From Candidatus Solincola daggyaiensis (GTDB lineage: Bacteria; Actinomycetota; Geothermincolia; Geothermincolales; RBG-13-55-18): a DNA stretch of 35,300 nt. Below the pieces are notes generated by a model. That model had not been told where the DNA came from. It searched no databases and saw only the letters and a list, made by a program, of their open reading frames with translations. The stretch lies in contig JACVJD010000025.1 of assembly GCA_015711825.1 (NCBI GenBank), forward strand, positions 1 through 35,300. The letters are read 5' to 3'. The stretch's first letter is position 1. Each line of letters starts with the position of its first letter. Shown here one piece after another: positions 8,157 through 16,524 of this stretch. The position numbers were made by a program, and so were the translations under genes.

Positions 8157-9200
8157 CTAGGATGTCTCCACCCTCACCAGCACCGTCCCCTTCTCCGGTA
8201 CCTCCCAGGTGAACCGCTTTCCCTCCCCGGCGTAAACGGCGGCGACCATCCCCGCCACCATGGGCGCGTTGAAGGCGTTGCGCACCAGGATACCCGCCTT
8301 GAGCTCTTCCTCCCCCGGCCGCTCCCGGTCAGGGACCCCGAAGCCTCGCAGTTTCATGAAGGCGAGGTCGGAGAGAAAGGAGCCGGGGTGCTTTTGCGCC
8401 AGGCCGGAATAATAGTCTGCGGTGTACGCGTTGACCATGCGCGGGATGTCCTCGCCTATCTCCCTCTCCAGCTCCCGCAGCACGGTGTTCACCCCCTCCA
8501 CGTTGATGTATATTATCCATTCCCCCGTGTTGCGGTCGATGATCCTGCCCTGGGCGAGATCCCAGTGTAAGTTTCCTATGCCGAGAGGCACGCCACATTT
8601 CGCGCAGCGCTCGTAACCTGCTTGCGCCGACACCTCCGCGGTCTTCTCCAGCTCCAGCCGCTCCTCTGCGGGCAGGCTTTGATCCACGTAGAGCTCAAAG
8701 TACCACGCCTCACCTATGCTACCGTAAACCGGCCGCGCCCGCTTCCTCTCCAGGCTCTCGAAGGCCCCGCAAACGTCGCCCACGAACAGCACGGGGTGAT
8801 AAACGGGGAACGCCCTTCCGATAAACCTCTTGCCTTGCCGATAGGAAAGCAGCTGCGCCTTGGCCAGCCCGATGGTGGCCGCCTGCCTGATCATAACGGT
8901 ATAGCCAAGCCTGCGGAATGGGGCCAACCTTATTATCCTTCCCGCGACGCCGGATACCACGTCATCCACGTACAGCTTGGCATCGCGCCGCTTGGCGTCG
9001 ATGAGGATGCGGTCAAGGGGAACCCCGAGGGCCTCCTCCACTCTCTCCAGCACCCCGGCGAAGGCGTCCCTCTCTATCATGATCGCCCGCGTCGTCCCCA
9101 TGCGGCTTTCCAGGATGCCGTCATCCCTCCATCGGTGCATGAAAGCGATACGGTTGGGGACCCCACAATCCGGACAACCTTTAAACGAAGCGAACATCAT
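8157..9200 (-). CDS. Two-module CxxC/HxW protein with V4R-like domains (copy 1), function unknown
   Basis: 347 aa from ATG 9200 (GGGGTG upstream); a GTG at 9257 would add 19 unconserved residues. The protein is an internal duplication. Module 1 starts CPDCGVP (C9/C12) then MHRW (H22, W24) then DGIL. Module 2 starts CAKCGVP (C199/C202) then LHW (H212, W213) then GRII. Each is followed by an acidic helix ending in LGV/IGE and by a segment like HPVLFVGDVCGAF (135-147) or NAPMVAGMVAAVY (311-323). The last resembles the (P)xxxG-x-xxG helix of V4R ligand-binding domains, though V4R cysteines are missing. The same architecture recurs at 32702-33763. A cytosolic zinc-binding small-molecule sensor is my inference. 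No known family named. Confidence 0.75.
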   Translation of the reverse strand: MMFASFKGCPDCGVPNRIAFMHRWRDDGILESRMGTTRAIMIERDAFAGVLERVEEALGVPLDRILIDAKRRDAKLYVDDVVSGVAGRIIRLAPFRRLGYTVMIRQAATIGLAKAQLLSYRQGKRFIGRAFPVYHPVLFVGDVCGAFESLERKRARPVYGSIGEAWYFELYVDQSLPAEERLELEKTAEVSAQAGYERCAKCGVPLGIGNLHWDLAQGRIIDRNTGEWIIYINVEGVNTVLRELEREIGEDIPRMVNAYTADYYSGLAQKHPGSFLSDLAFMKLRGFGVPDRERPGEEELKAGILVRNAFNAPMVAGMVAAVYAGEGKRFTWEVPEKGTVLVRVETS

Positions 9201-9405
9201 CGCACCCCTTCGTCTCCCGACCCTTCTCCGAACATCTTCAAAACCGGGCTCTTCCACGCAAAATGCGGGTTCTCAGATGGTGAAGATGACTCAAGAACGC
9301 CGCCCATGCTTTTACCGCCGGCTTTTTTCTGAACCCTTTTCCCCGCCATCATCTTCTCGCCCCCGCTTCAGGGAGATGAGCCCCGCTTGATCTAGGTATC
9401 GGAAA

Positions 9406-9797
9406 AGAGGGAGCCGGCCTGTAAGCCGGATTCTGTACCCGGTGCGAACCGGGCGGTGGTCATCCATCTAGGACCGCCGTTGCCGGCGGCCTCCAGCGGC
9501 CCACCCGAGCCTCGAGCGCCGCGGGCCACGGCATCGGCTCCTATTTGGCCTTGCTCCGGGAGGGGTTTACCAAGCCGGCCCCGTCACCGGGACCGCTGGT
9601 GGGCTCTTACCCCACCTTTTCACCCTTGCCCACCGTTCCGCATACATCACGTCACCGGCGGGCGGTTTCCCTTTCTGTGGCACTTTCCGTCGGGTCACCC
9701 CGCCTGGGAGTTACCCAGCTCCCTGCCCTGTGGAGTCCGGACTTTCCTCGCGCGCGCCCTAGAGCGCGCCCGCGACCACCCGGCCGACTCCCTCTCT
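9406..9797 (-). ncRNA. rnpB: RNase P RNA
   Basis: Read on the minus strand, the region holds the universal bacterial RNase P core: GAGGAAAGTCCGGACTCC with CACAGGGCAG just after it, later GGGTAAGAGCCCACC, and AGAATCCGGCTTACAGG near the 3' end. The 5' end (GAGGGAGTCGG) pairs with the 3' CCGGCTCCCTC to form P1, which fixes the ends to within a few bases. The length (~390 nt) suits a type A molecule. The RNA is the catalytic subunit that matures tRNA 5' ends. A run of T after P1 (CTTTTCC) probably terminates it. A sigma70-type promoter lies just upstream. Confidence 0.95.
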
Positions 9798-9801
9798 ATA
9801 G

Positions 9802-9830
9802 ATTATTGTCGTTGCGAAAAAAAGCTTCAA
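9802..9830 (-). promoter_or_regulatory. Promoter of rnpB
   Basis: On the minus strand TTGAAG (9830-9825), a 17-bp spacer and AATAAT (9807-9802) form a good sigma70-type promoter. The predicted start about 9796 matches the 5' end of P1 of RNase P RNA. Confidence 0.75.
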
Positions 9831-9957
9831 CTCCCTTGGGGGGACACGGCAAGGACCCCATGCGAACATCGGCGAGCGTAACCGCGTTCTCTAAGGGGTC
9901 TTGGTCCAAGAAAACGGTTGCCAGTCAAGGAGAAGAGCCCACATGCGGGGCACCCGC

Positions 9958-10239
9958 TCAACCGCGCTGCTTTCTCTCCTCTTCCTCAGCCATCTCGATG
10001 AACTGGGCCCAATCCTCGCTCATCTTGGCCTCGCCCTCGAAACGGCCCATGGGGGTGATGACCGGACGCGGCCCGCTGCCGTCCCATTCCTTGTCCGCGG
10101 GCTCGAAGGAATGCCCGGTGACCTTCCCCTCCTCGTCGAAATGGAACCACACCCGCTGGGCGGGGCTCTCGTCCGGCGAGAGGAAAGCCTTCATGGTGAA
10201 CAGGTGCTGTGTTTTTAGATAGTCGCGTACCGCAGACAT
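9958..10239 (-). CDS. 93-aa hypothetical protein
   Basis: A small acidic soluble protein with no Cys and no membrane segment. Visible elements are RVWFHFDEEGKVTGHSFEP (29-47), which looks like beta strands, and a Glu/Arg-rich C-terminal helix. Start ATG 10239 has GGGAGG about seven bases upstream, a strong site. No family recognised. It stands between rnpB and the amidohydrolase, all on the minus strand. Confidence 0.65.
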   Translation of the reverse strand: MSAVRDYLKTQHLFTMKAFLSPDESPAQRVWFHFDEEGKVTGHSFEPADKEWDGSGPRPVITPMGRFEGEAKMSEDWAQFIEMAEEEERKQRG

Positions 10240-10542
10240 CGCTCACCTCCCTACAAGACACGCATTACAGCAACACTTCCAGGGCACCACGAAAAATATA
10301 TCACAGCAGGCGAGAGGCGGCTTTCCGCCGGTAAGCGGCGCGCCCGATCGAGCGCACCGTCATGCGGACATATGATTTAAGGTGCAGGGTCCTCCCATGC
10401 CGGGAAGGCGTGCCAGCATGTCTCCCTCGCGCAAGGGCGTGGGGCTCTCCCCTCGGCATCATCCCGGGGATAAGGCCTCCCCCGCAGACGCCCCCTCATG
10501 GAGAGTTCCCCGGGCAGGACCCTTTCCCCCGCGGACTCAATC

Positions 10543-11511
10543 TCAACCGGCTCCCTGCGGCAGTCGCGCGGCCAGATCGGGGCCCCCGCAAAGGGAGACC
10601 AGCCGGCACACGGTTCCGTAAAGCAGGTTCTCCTCCACCCCGCGCGGGAAGGAGAAAAAACGCAGGTCTTCCAACAACGCGGGATGATAGCCGAAACCCA
10701 CCGGGAAGTCCGTGCCGTACATGATGCGCTCGGGATAATCCTCGAAGAGGCGGTAGAAATAGCCGTGATTCCTCTCCACCTCCTCGACCTCCAGGCTCGA
10801 GGCGAGGGGGGGCAGGTCCTCACGGCCGCTGCGCAGCTCCTCGTACATGCGCATGCAGGAGATGGTGTTGGTCATATCCAGCCAAAAATTGGGATATTCT
10901 CCCAATAGCTTATGAGCGAGCTCGAAGCGCGGGAAAAGGGAGTGCACCGCCACCACCTGCATGCGCGGGTAATCGCGTATGGTCTTCTCCATGGCCTCCA
11001 GGTCCATGTACATGCCGTAGAAATCGTCGAAGCCGGTGTGCACCAGCAGCGGTTTTCCCTGCTCGTCGAGCACCTCGAAGAGGGGGCGCATCTCCGGCAC
11101 GAAGGCCGGGAATCTCTGGGCGAAGGGGTGGAGCTTCATGCCCAGGAAACCGTACTCCTCCAGGCAACGGCGCGCCTCCTTCTCCTTGTCGGGGGTCTCG
11201 ATGTGTAAAGACCCGAAGGGGATGGCCTCCTCTATACCCGCGCAGAGGTCGCGGTTGAACCGGTTGAGGTCGGCGGTCTCCTCCTCCCACAGCGGGAACA
11301 CCAGGTTGAAGAAAAAGGGTATCTCGGACCCGCGCAGGTCCGACAGTATCTCCTCCCTGGTGATGTCCTCGCTGATGGGAAAGCCGGGCGTGAATCCCTT
11401 CACCCAGCGCACCAGTCCGCGCATGCGCCGCGGCGGCAGGATGTGGACATGGGGGTCAACCCAGGGGACGCCGCCGTCTCCCATCCCGGTCTTGCCGCTC
11501 TTCCACCTCAT
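10543..11511 (-). CDS. Amidohydrolase-2-family metal-dependent hydrolase/decarboxylase
   Basis: 322 aa, TIM-barrel amidohydrolase. VDPHVH (H21, H23) is the N-terminal metal site. GMKLHPF (125-130), LLVHTGFD (His158), VVAVHSLFPRFELA (His190) and MYGTDFPVG (Asp268) complete the usual HxH-H-H-D set of PF04909-type enzymes. These include ACMSD-like decarboxylases and 2-pyrone or amide hydrolases acting on aromatic or heterocyclic acids. Start ATG 11511 has GGAG upstream. A TATAAT hexamer at 11586-11581 (minus) could be its -10, giving a leader of about 63 nt. The substrate is not predictable, and no pathway partner is adjacent. Confidence 0.8.
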   Translation of the reverse strand: MRWKSGKTGMGDGGVPWVDPHVHILPPRRMRGLVRWVKGFTPGFPISEDITREEILSDLRGSEIPFFFNLVFPLWEEETADLNRFNRDLCAGIEEAIPFGSLHIETPDKEKEARRCLEEYGFLGMKLHPFAQRFPAFVPEMRPLFEVLDEQGKPLLVHTGFDDFYGMYMDLEAMEKTIRDYPRMQVVAVHSLFPRFELAHKLLGEYPNFWLDMTNTISCMRMYEELRSGREDLPPLASSLEVEEVERNHGYFYRLFEDYPERIMYGTDFPVGFGYHPALLEDLRFFSFPRGVEENLLYGTVCRLVSLCGGPDLAARLPQGAG

Positions 11512-11752
11512 GCTCTCTCTCCTCCCACCGCTCTACGTTCCGCCTCGCGTGCATGGTTACGCGCTTATGCCCGCACGGAGATTATATCCCACATGCAGGC
11601 CCCTTGGCGCAGCCGACGCGCCTGTCCCTCAGGCAGCCTCTTTGCTAGGATAGGCATGGCGGGTTTTCGACCGTTCCGGCGGCCCTTTGAGCGAGGGCGT
11701 AAAAGACGTCATGATCAGATATGAATCGCATTTAAAGCTGGGGGTTACGGCC

Positions 11753-13015
11753 ATGATCTCCGATAGAGGTATCGGGAAATCGCGCCTTCGCGGAACGCCT
11801 CGTATTCGTTGCAGGAAAAGACCTCTTTCTTTTCTCATGGCAGTTGCTTTTATCGTGACCATCCTTCCGGCCTCTCTCTGCGCGGGAGGGTGCGGCGGCA
11901 ACGATGACGCGCGCGAGCTGAAGGAGCTGCTGCAACAGCGGGCGGGAGCCGTCGATACCCTGCGCTACACTTGCTTTACCGAGGACGGCGAAAACCTTTA
12001 CCGCGAGGAGTTCGAGCTCTCCTTCCCCGACCGCTACCGCTATCGCATGTATGAAAACGTGGATGGCTCCCCAAGGCTGGTGAGCGCGGCGGAGCAGCGC
12101 GGCGACGGGTTCTTCCGCGCACGCGCCTCCTACAACGATACGGGAGCGCTGCAGAGCACGGAGAGCGAGACTACCCTCCGCGTGCCGCCCCTGCGTAACG
12201 GCGGGAAATACCTGGGTCTCTACCACATGATCGGCAACGCCGATTATTTCCAATCCCTGATCTCCCTCATGGATGGAGGTAGCCTGGAGCTCGCGGCCAA
12301 AGAGGGTATCGACGGCAACTCCGCCTGGCGCCTGGATTCCGCCCAGGGCCTGACCCCGCGTATGCGATTATGGCTGGACATGGGTACCGGCCTGCCCTTG
12401 CGGAAGGAACTCTATCTGGGAGCGGATAGAAAAGTGGTCTTTCGCTTCCAGGGTTACGAGGAAGGCTTTTCATATCCCGAACTTCCCTTCCCACCCGACC
12501 TGAAAGGCCTCTTCGGGCAGGACGGCATAACCTCACAGTCAGCCAGCAGCGACGGGGGAAGCTTGCAGATCGACCTCGCGGGAGCGTCCTTCACGCTGGG
12601 TTTCGAGCCCCTGGTCCCCTCCCTGGAGAACTTCCAGCCGGCGGGAGCGTGGTGGCGCGACCCCTCGTCCCAGGCAATCGGCGCCGACGGCCGGCCTGTC
12701 CGCTTCCCGGAGGGTTTCCGCGAACTGTACCTGCTCTACCGCGACGGTACCCGCCAGGTGGAGATAAGGGAAAGCCCCTACGATCCCGAATTCGGGTACT
12801 ACACCATGGGGCTGGGCACCCTCACGGGCGCCTACCTTTCGCAGCAGGAGGTTTTTGGGGAGGAGGCGGGTGGCGCCATCTACACCGCTGCCCTGGACTG
12901 CCAGGAGATGCACCTGGTAGCGGGGGACCTGGAGATCACCGTGACCGGGGACCTCTCCCGGAACGACTTCGCCGCCCTGGCGGCTCAGCTCATACGTCTC
13001 GCTTCCGGCCACTAG
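11753..13015 (+). CDS. Secreted lipoprotein, LolA/LppX-like
   Basis: 420 aa from ATG 11753, which has GGGGG eight bases upstream; ATG 11711 or TTG 11687 are alternatives, so the start is uncertain. A basic stretch (RIRCRKR) precedes a hydrophobic core ending LPASLCAGGCGG, a plausible lipoprotein signal with AGG-C as the lipobox. The mature part has alternating beta-type sequence, for example LYREEFELSFPDRYRYRM and GNSAWRLDSAQG. This recalls the LolA/MucB/LppX half-barrel used by outer-leaflet lipid carriers or sensors. The second half (about 310-410) ends with LYRDGTRQVEIRES and could be a second domain of the same kind. It would be anchored outside the cell. Function inferred only at fold level. 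Confidence 0.7.
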   Translation: MISDRGIGKSRLRGTPRIRCRKRPLSFLMAVAFIVTILPASLCAGGCGGNDDARELKELLQQRAGAVDTLRYTCFTEDGENLYREEFELSFPDRYRYRMYENVDGSPRLVSAAEQRGDGFFRARASYNDTGALQSTESETTLRVPPLRNGGKYLGLYHMIGNADYFQSLISLMDGGSLELAAKEGIDGNSAWRLDSAQGLTPRMRLWLDMGTGLPLRKELYLGADRKVVFRFQGYEEGFSYPELPFPPDLKGLFGQDGITSQSASSDGGSLQIDLAGASFTLGFEPLVPSLENFQPAGAWWRDPSSQAIGADGRPVRFPEGFRELYLLYRDGTRQVEIRESPYDPEFGYYTMGLGTLTGAYLSQQEVFGEEAGGAIYTAALDCQEMHLVAGDLEITVTGDLSRNDFAALAAQLIRLASGH

Positions 13016-13230
13016 AGGTCTTATTCTCGCCACTCGGCCAGGCTACGCCGTCTCGAGGCTGGCGGTGATGATCGGTTGCCCCGCTTCCACCCCGCAACAT
13101 TCCGGCAGGTCGCCACGGCGCACGCGAGCTACGGATGCCGCCCGTAGCGCCGGAGAGGTCATGGAGGACATGCCCCACCACCGTCCTTGCTCTCGATTGC
13201 AGGCTCGCCGCGCAGGGATGGGGGCCCTTT

Positions 13231-14151
13231 TCAGCGGCTGGGCTCGATGGCGCGCAACGACCATCCCAAGGGAGTATGGTATGGCCGTTCTCCCCGCAAC
13301 GCCGCCTCTACCCTCTCCACCGCCTCGTCTGAAAAGGCGTCCAGCATGCGTTCTCCGGCTTCGGGGCTGGCGGCGCTGGGCTCGCCGATGTAATTGGAAG
13401 GCCGTTTCTCCGTCACCCAGGAGAGCATCAGCCCAACGTAGGCCACGTCGTCTCCCATCTCCTTCAATCCGAGGCCGCGCACCCCCTTACCCAGCGCCCC
13501 CAACAGCAGGTTGGGCCACCTGCGGGTGTCGATGGACACGCGTGGAAGCTCCTTCCAGGAGGGGCGGACTTTTTCGGGATGGGACCTCAGCATGAGGGAG
13601 GTCTCATTGAGGCCGGCGTGGCTGTCCTGGGGGTCGCCGCAGGCCCCCGCTCCCGCGCCCAGCCTGGAGAGCAACGCCGGGTCCAGCTCCACCATGCGCC
13701 GGAAGAAAGAGAGGAAAGGGGCTATGACGTGGAAGCCGCGCTTCTCGTACATACGCCGCACCGCCTTGGCGGTGGCAATCTGGTGACGCGGGCCGCCGTG
13801 GTTGTCGGTCACCAGGAGGTACCTGAAGCCCCGGTCCGCCAGAAAGGAAGCCACGCCCCTCAACATGAAGTTCACGGCCCTGCTGTCGATCTCCATCGAC
13901 CCCGGGATGGTATCGCTTCCCATATAGCAGGAGGGAAGGATGGCGAAATCGAGCTCCGGGCGTCTTTCCGCCAGCTTACCGAGAGCGCGCTCCCGGATCT
14001 CCTCCGCCATCCATACGTCGGTGCCCAGGGGGAGGTGGGGTCCGTGTACCTCGATGGGGCTCAGGGCCAGCACGAACAGCGTCTTATCACGGTCAAGGGC
14101 ATCGACCTCGTGACCCGTCAACTCAGCCAGTTCAAGCCTCTTTCCGCCCAT
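13231..14151 (-). CDS. Creatininase-family metallohydrolase
   Basis: 306 aa, the family's usual 240-310 range. Metal and active-site motifs are clear: SPIEVHGPHLPLGTD (E34, H36, D45), VTDNHGG (D116, H118) and DSHAGLNETS (H178, E183). The family includes creatinine amidohydrolase, the mycofactocin peptidase MftE and riboflavin-related formamide hydrolases. None of the mycofactocin or riboflavin genes are nearby, so a specific role cannot be assigned. The ATG lacks a Shine-Dalgarno site but lies exactly six bases after an extended -10 box, which suggests a leaderless mRNA. It converges on the lipoprotein gene with a 215-nt gap without a clear hairpin. Confidence 0.85.
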   Translation of the reverse strand: MGGKRLELAELTGHEVDALDRDKTLFVLALSPIEVHGPHLPLGTDVWMAEEIRERALGKLAERRPELDFAILPSCYMGSDTIPGSMEIDSRAVNFMLRGVASFLADRGFRYLLVTDNHGGPRHQIATAKAVRRMYEKRGFHVIAPFLSFFRRMVELDPALLSRLGAGAGACGDPQDSHAGLNETSLMLRSHPEKVRPSWKELPRVSIDTRRWPNLLLGALGKGVRGLGLKEMGDDVAYVGLMLSWVTEKRPSNYIGEPSAASPEAGERMLDAFSDEAVERVEAALRGERPYHTPLGWSLRAIEPSR

Positions 14152-14157
14152 AGGCCG

Positions 14158-14166
14158 ATTATATCA
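14158..14166 (-). promoter_or_regulatory. Extended -10 promoter for a leaderless transcript
   Basis: On the minus strand TGATATAAT (an extended TGn-TATAAT element) is followed by six bases and then the creatininase ATG at 14151. Transcription should begin at or beside the start codon. No good -35 is visible, which is usual with extended -10 elements. Confidence 0.65.
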
Positions 14167-14639
14167 CCTCGAACGCGCCGAGGGACGGGGTCCGAACCAT
14201 AGCCCGTTGCCTTTGGGGCCATCCTCGCCATGGATGCCTCGACCTCGAGTGCGCCGCGCCTCTGCCGCCTGCCTGCTGCACGGCTTCCGGTACAGGACCA
14301 ATCGGTGCCTTCTCTCCCGGATGCGTCGCCTCTTGGTGGTTTTTTCCTCCTCCTCCTCCTCCTTTTCTCGCCCCATCTCGCGCGCTCCGCCGCCACTTAC
14401 GGGTATCACCGGAATCGCAACCAGGGGCGATCTATCCGCGCCTGTGGACGGTTCGGACGGAAGGCGGCAAGAGCGCGGGGGTACGGAAAACGCCCTCGTC
14501 CACCCCCTCTATCTTGCCGCGGGCCTTCATTCCGCCGTTCTCAGGGGTTATCCTTTATCGTGACCTTATCGTGCCTGGACGGCTCCGGGCGAGCAGCAAG
14601 AGAAGCGCCGCCCCGATCACAGTAAAGGATGTGTCAGCG
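14167..14639. other. Long divergent intergenic stretch
   Basis: About 470 nt between the creatininase (-) and the acyl-CoA synthetase (+). It contains a pyrimidine-rich tract (14340-14375, mostly TCC repeats). The synthetase frame stays open from a TTG at 14514, but the residues before 14640 are low-complexity and basic and look untranslated. No RNA gene, hairpin or consensus promoter that I can support. Confidence 0.4.
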
Positions 14640-16052
14640 GTGGGATTCGACTTCGAGGAAATAGACGCCATCATCAACGCCCGCTCCATGGCCATAGTGG
14701 GCGCCTCCGCCAAGCCGGTGAAATTCGGCTCCCTCTTCACCGCCACCCAGCTCACTTTCGGGTTCAAGGGCCCGGTATGGCTGGTCAATCCCGGCGAGAA
14801 GGAGATCTTGGGACGGCCCGTCTACCCGGACCTGGGTTCCCTACCGGAAGTGCCGGATCTCGTCTATCTCACCATACCGGCCCACCGCTCCATGGACACC
14901 CTGCGGGACTGTGCGAGGTTGGGAGTGAAGGGGGTCATCATCATGGCGGCGGGCTTCCGCGAGGCGGGCGCCGAAGGGGCGGCGCTGGAAGGGGAAGCCA
15001 TGCGCCTGGCCCGCGAGGGCGGCTTCCGCATCGTGGGGCCGAACTGCTTCGGCATCTATAACCCGCGCAACCGCCTGGCGCTCCTGCCCGGACACGATTT
15101 TTCACAAACCCCGGGGGACGTCGCCTACATCTCGCAGAGCGGAGGCTTTTCGGTGCACGTGGGACGCCAGTGCAAGGGCTTGGGGATAGATTTCAGCGCC
15201 ATCGTGAGCTACGGCAACGGCGCCGACATAAACGAGATAGATCTCCTACGCTACTTCGCGGCCGACCCCCAGACCTCCATCATCGCCGCTTACCTGGAGG
15301 GCACCTCCGACGGCCGGCGCTTCGCGGAAGCCCTCGGCGAGGCCGCATCCCGCAAGGCGGTGGTGGTGTGGAAGGTGGGAAAAAGCGAGTCTTCGTCCCG
15401 CGCCGTAACCTCCCATACCGGCTCCCTGGCCGGTTCTGCCAGGATATGGGAGGGTTTGCTGCGCCAGTGCGGCGCTATAGAGGTCTCGGGGGTTGACGAG
15501 ACCTGCGACGTGCTCCTCGCCCTCAAGCACCTGGGAAGAAGGCCGGGGCGCAGGCTTTTCCTGGTGGGGGGAGGGGGTGGGCTGGGCACCTACGCCGCGG
15601 ACCTCGCCGAGGAGGAGGGCTTGGAGGTGCCGACCCTTCGCGCCGATACCGCCTCGCGATTGCGCGCCGTCCTCACCGCTCCGGGGGCGTCGGTGGGCAA
15701 CCCCATGGATATCGGTACGCCCCTTGTCCCCATCCCCGTCTTCGAGGCCGCCATGGACGAGGCCTCTTGCGACCCCGGCACGGACATCCTCGTCTTCGAC
15801 CTCGCCCTCAACTTCGGCTACGGGCTGGGCGGTGAGGAGGGGCTCGACGCCGCCGCCGATGTTCTGATCCGCGTGAGGCGGAAGAGCGGCAAGCCGGTGG
15901 TTCTGGTCCTTTACTCGCGCGCCATCGGCCCGGAAGATCTGCGTTTCGAGGAGATCCTGCGGCGCCTGCGCACACGCCTGCTGCAGGATGGCGTAATGGT
16001 ATATCCTTCCATGCAACGCGCTATGCGCGCCCTCGCGCTGGTCAACGCCTGA
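14640..16052 (+). CDS. ADP-forming acyl-CoA synthetase, alpha-type subunit
   Basis: 470 aa from GTG 14640 (AAGGA ten bases upstream; GTG 14631 is an alternative). An N-terminal CoA-binding Rossmann domain starts at SMAIVGAS and continues through KGVIIMAAGFREAG and IVGPNCFGIYNP. A succinyl-CoA-ligase-like domain has YISQSGGF and SYGNGADINEIDLL. SHTGSLAGS with His259 matches the position of the phosphorylated histidine of archaeal acetate-CoA ligase (ADP-forming) alpha chains (His257 in Pyrococcus). A third flavodoxin-like domain completes the chain. There is no ATP-grasp domain, so a beta subunit must be encoded elsewhere. The enzyme type makes ATP from acyl-CoA in fermenters, or activates acids. 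Acyl specificity is unknown. Confidence 0.8.
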   Translation: MGFDFEEIDAIINARSMAIVGASAKPVKFGSLFTATQLTFGFKGPVWLVNPGEKEILGRPVYPDLGSLPEVPDLVYLTIPAHRSMDTLRDCARLGVKGVIIMAAGFREAGAEGAALEGEAMRLAREGGFRIVGPNCFGIYNPRNRLALLPGHDFSQTPGDVAYISQSGGFSVHVGRQCKGLGIDFSAIVSYGNGADINEIDLLRYFAADPQTSIIAAYLEGTSDGRRFAEALGEAASRKAVVVWKVGKSESSSRAVTSHTGSLAGSARIWEGLLRQCGAIEVSGVDETCDVLLALKHLGRRPGRRLFLVGGGGGLGTYAADLAEEEGLEVPTLRADTASRLRAVLTAPGASVGNPMDIGTPLVPIPVFEAAMDEASCDPGTDILVFDLALNFGYGLGGEEGLDAAADVLIRVRRKSGKPVVLVLYSRAIGPEDLRFEEILRRLRTRLLQDGVMVYPSMQRAMRALALVNA

Positions 16053-16426
16053 AGGAAGGGTTTTCGGGGCGACGAAGCAGGTCGCCGTCGGGGCCGACGT
16101 ACTCACACACGGAGGCCCATGTTCCCCGGTGACCATAGCCGTCACTCACGGCACCAGCTATAACGGGCACGCAAGAAGCCGAGAGAGGTTAACGGCCATC
16201 ACGCGCGGCCGCAGGCGGTATCCCGGATTTCGCGCCCGCCACGGGCTACACCTTCAAACCACCCCTTTCCTCTTCCCGAGCCGGCCGGAACGGATCCGGA
16301 TGCGAAAAAGGCGGGAACGAGGATGTGAGAAGAGCGTGTTCGCGCTCCACGACACAATAGACCGCCACTCGAGAGAGCGGTGCACGGAAGGTTTTCGGTG
16401 CGAAATGAATGCGAAATAATCACAAC

Positions 16427-16455
16427 TTGACATATAGCTTACATATATGTTACAC
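16427..16455 (+). promoter_or_regulatory. Putative promoter of the excisionase-like gene
   Basis: TTGACA (16427-16432) is a perfect -35 hexamer. At 17-bp spacing lies TTACAC (16450-16455), a poor -10. The region is the only AT-rich part of the intergenic stretch and lies about 70 nt before the TTG start. Confidence 0.45.
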
Positions 16456-16469
16456 AACATTACACAACA
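16441..16469. repeat. Palindrome plus tandem 10-bp repeat, candidate operator
   Basis: ACATATATGT (16441-16450) is a perfect 10-bp palindrome. It runs into two exact tandem copies of TTACACAACA (16450-16459 and 16460-16469), followed by the partial copy CACGAAACAAC. The phasing of about one helical turn suits cooperative binding of a small HTH protein, possibly the gene product downstream. Confidence 0.5.
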
Positions 16470-16524
16470 CGAAACAACGTCGATAGCGGCATAATACACG
16501 AGGGAGAAAGTCCTGGAGGCGGGG

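Larger units (their letters stand above)
16053..16524. other. Intergenic region with AT-rich promoter end
   Basis: 472 nt. The first 370 nt are GC-rich and hold nothing I recognise. The last 100 nt turn sharply AT-rich and contain a TTGACA box, a perfect palindrome and a tandem 10-bp repeat upstream of the excisionase-like gene (listed separately). Confidence 0.5.

Noticed and set aside
14190-14215. Possible tRNA T-loop like sequence (GGTTCGGACC on the minus strand)
   Set aside because: The T-loop consensus is not matched, and no acceptor or anticodon stem can be drawn around it.
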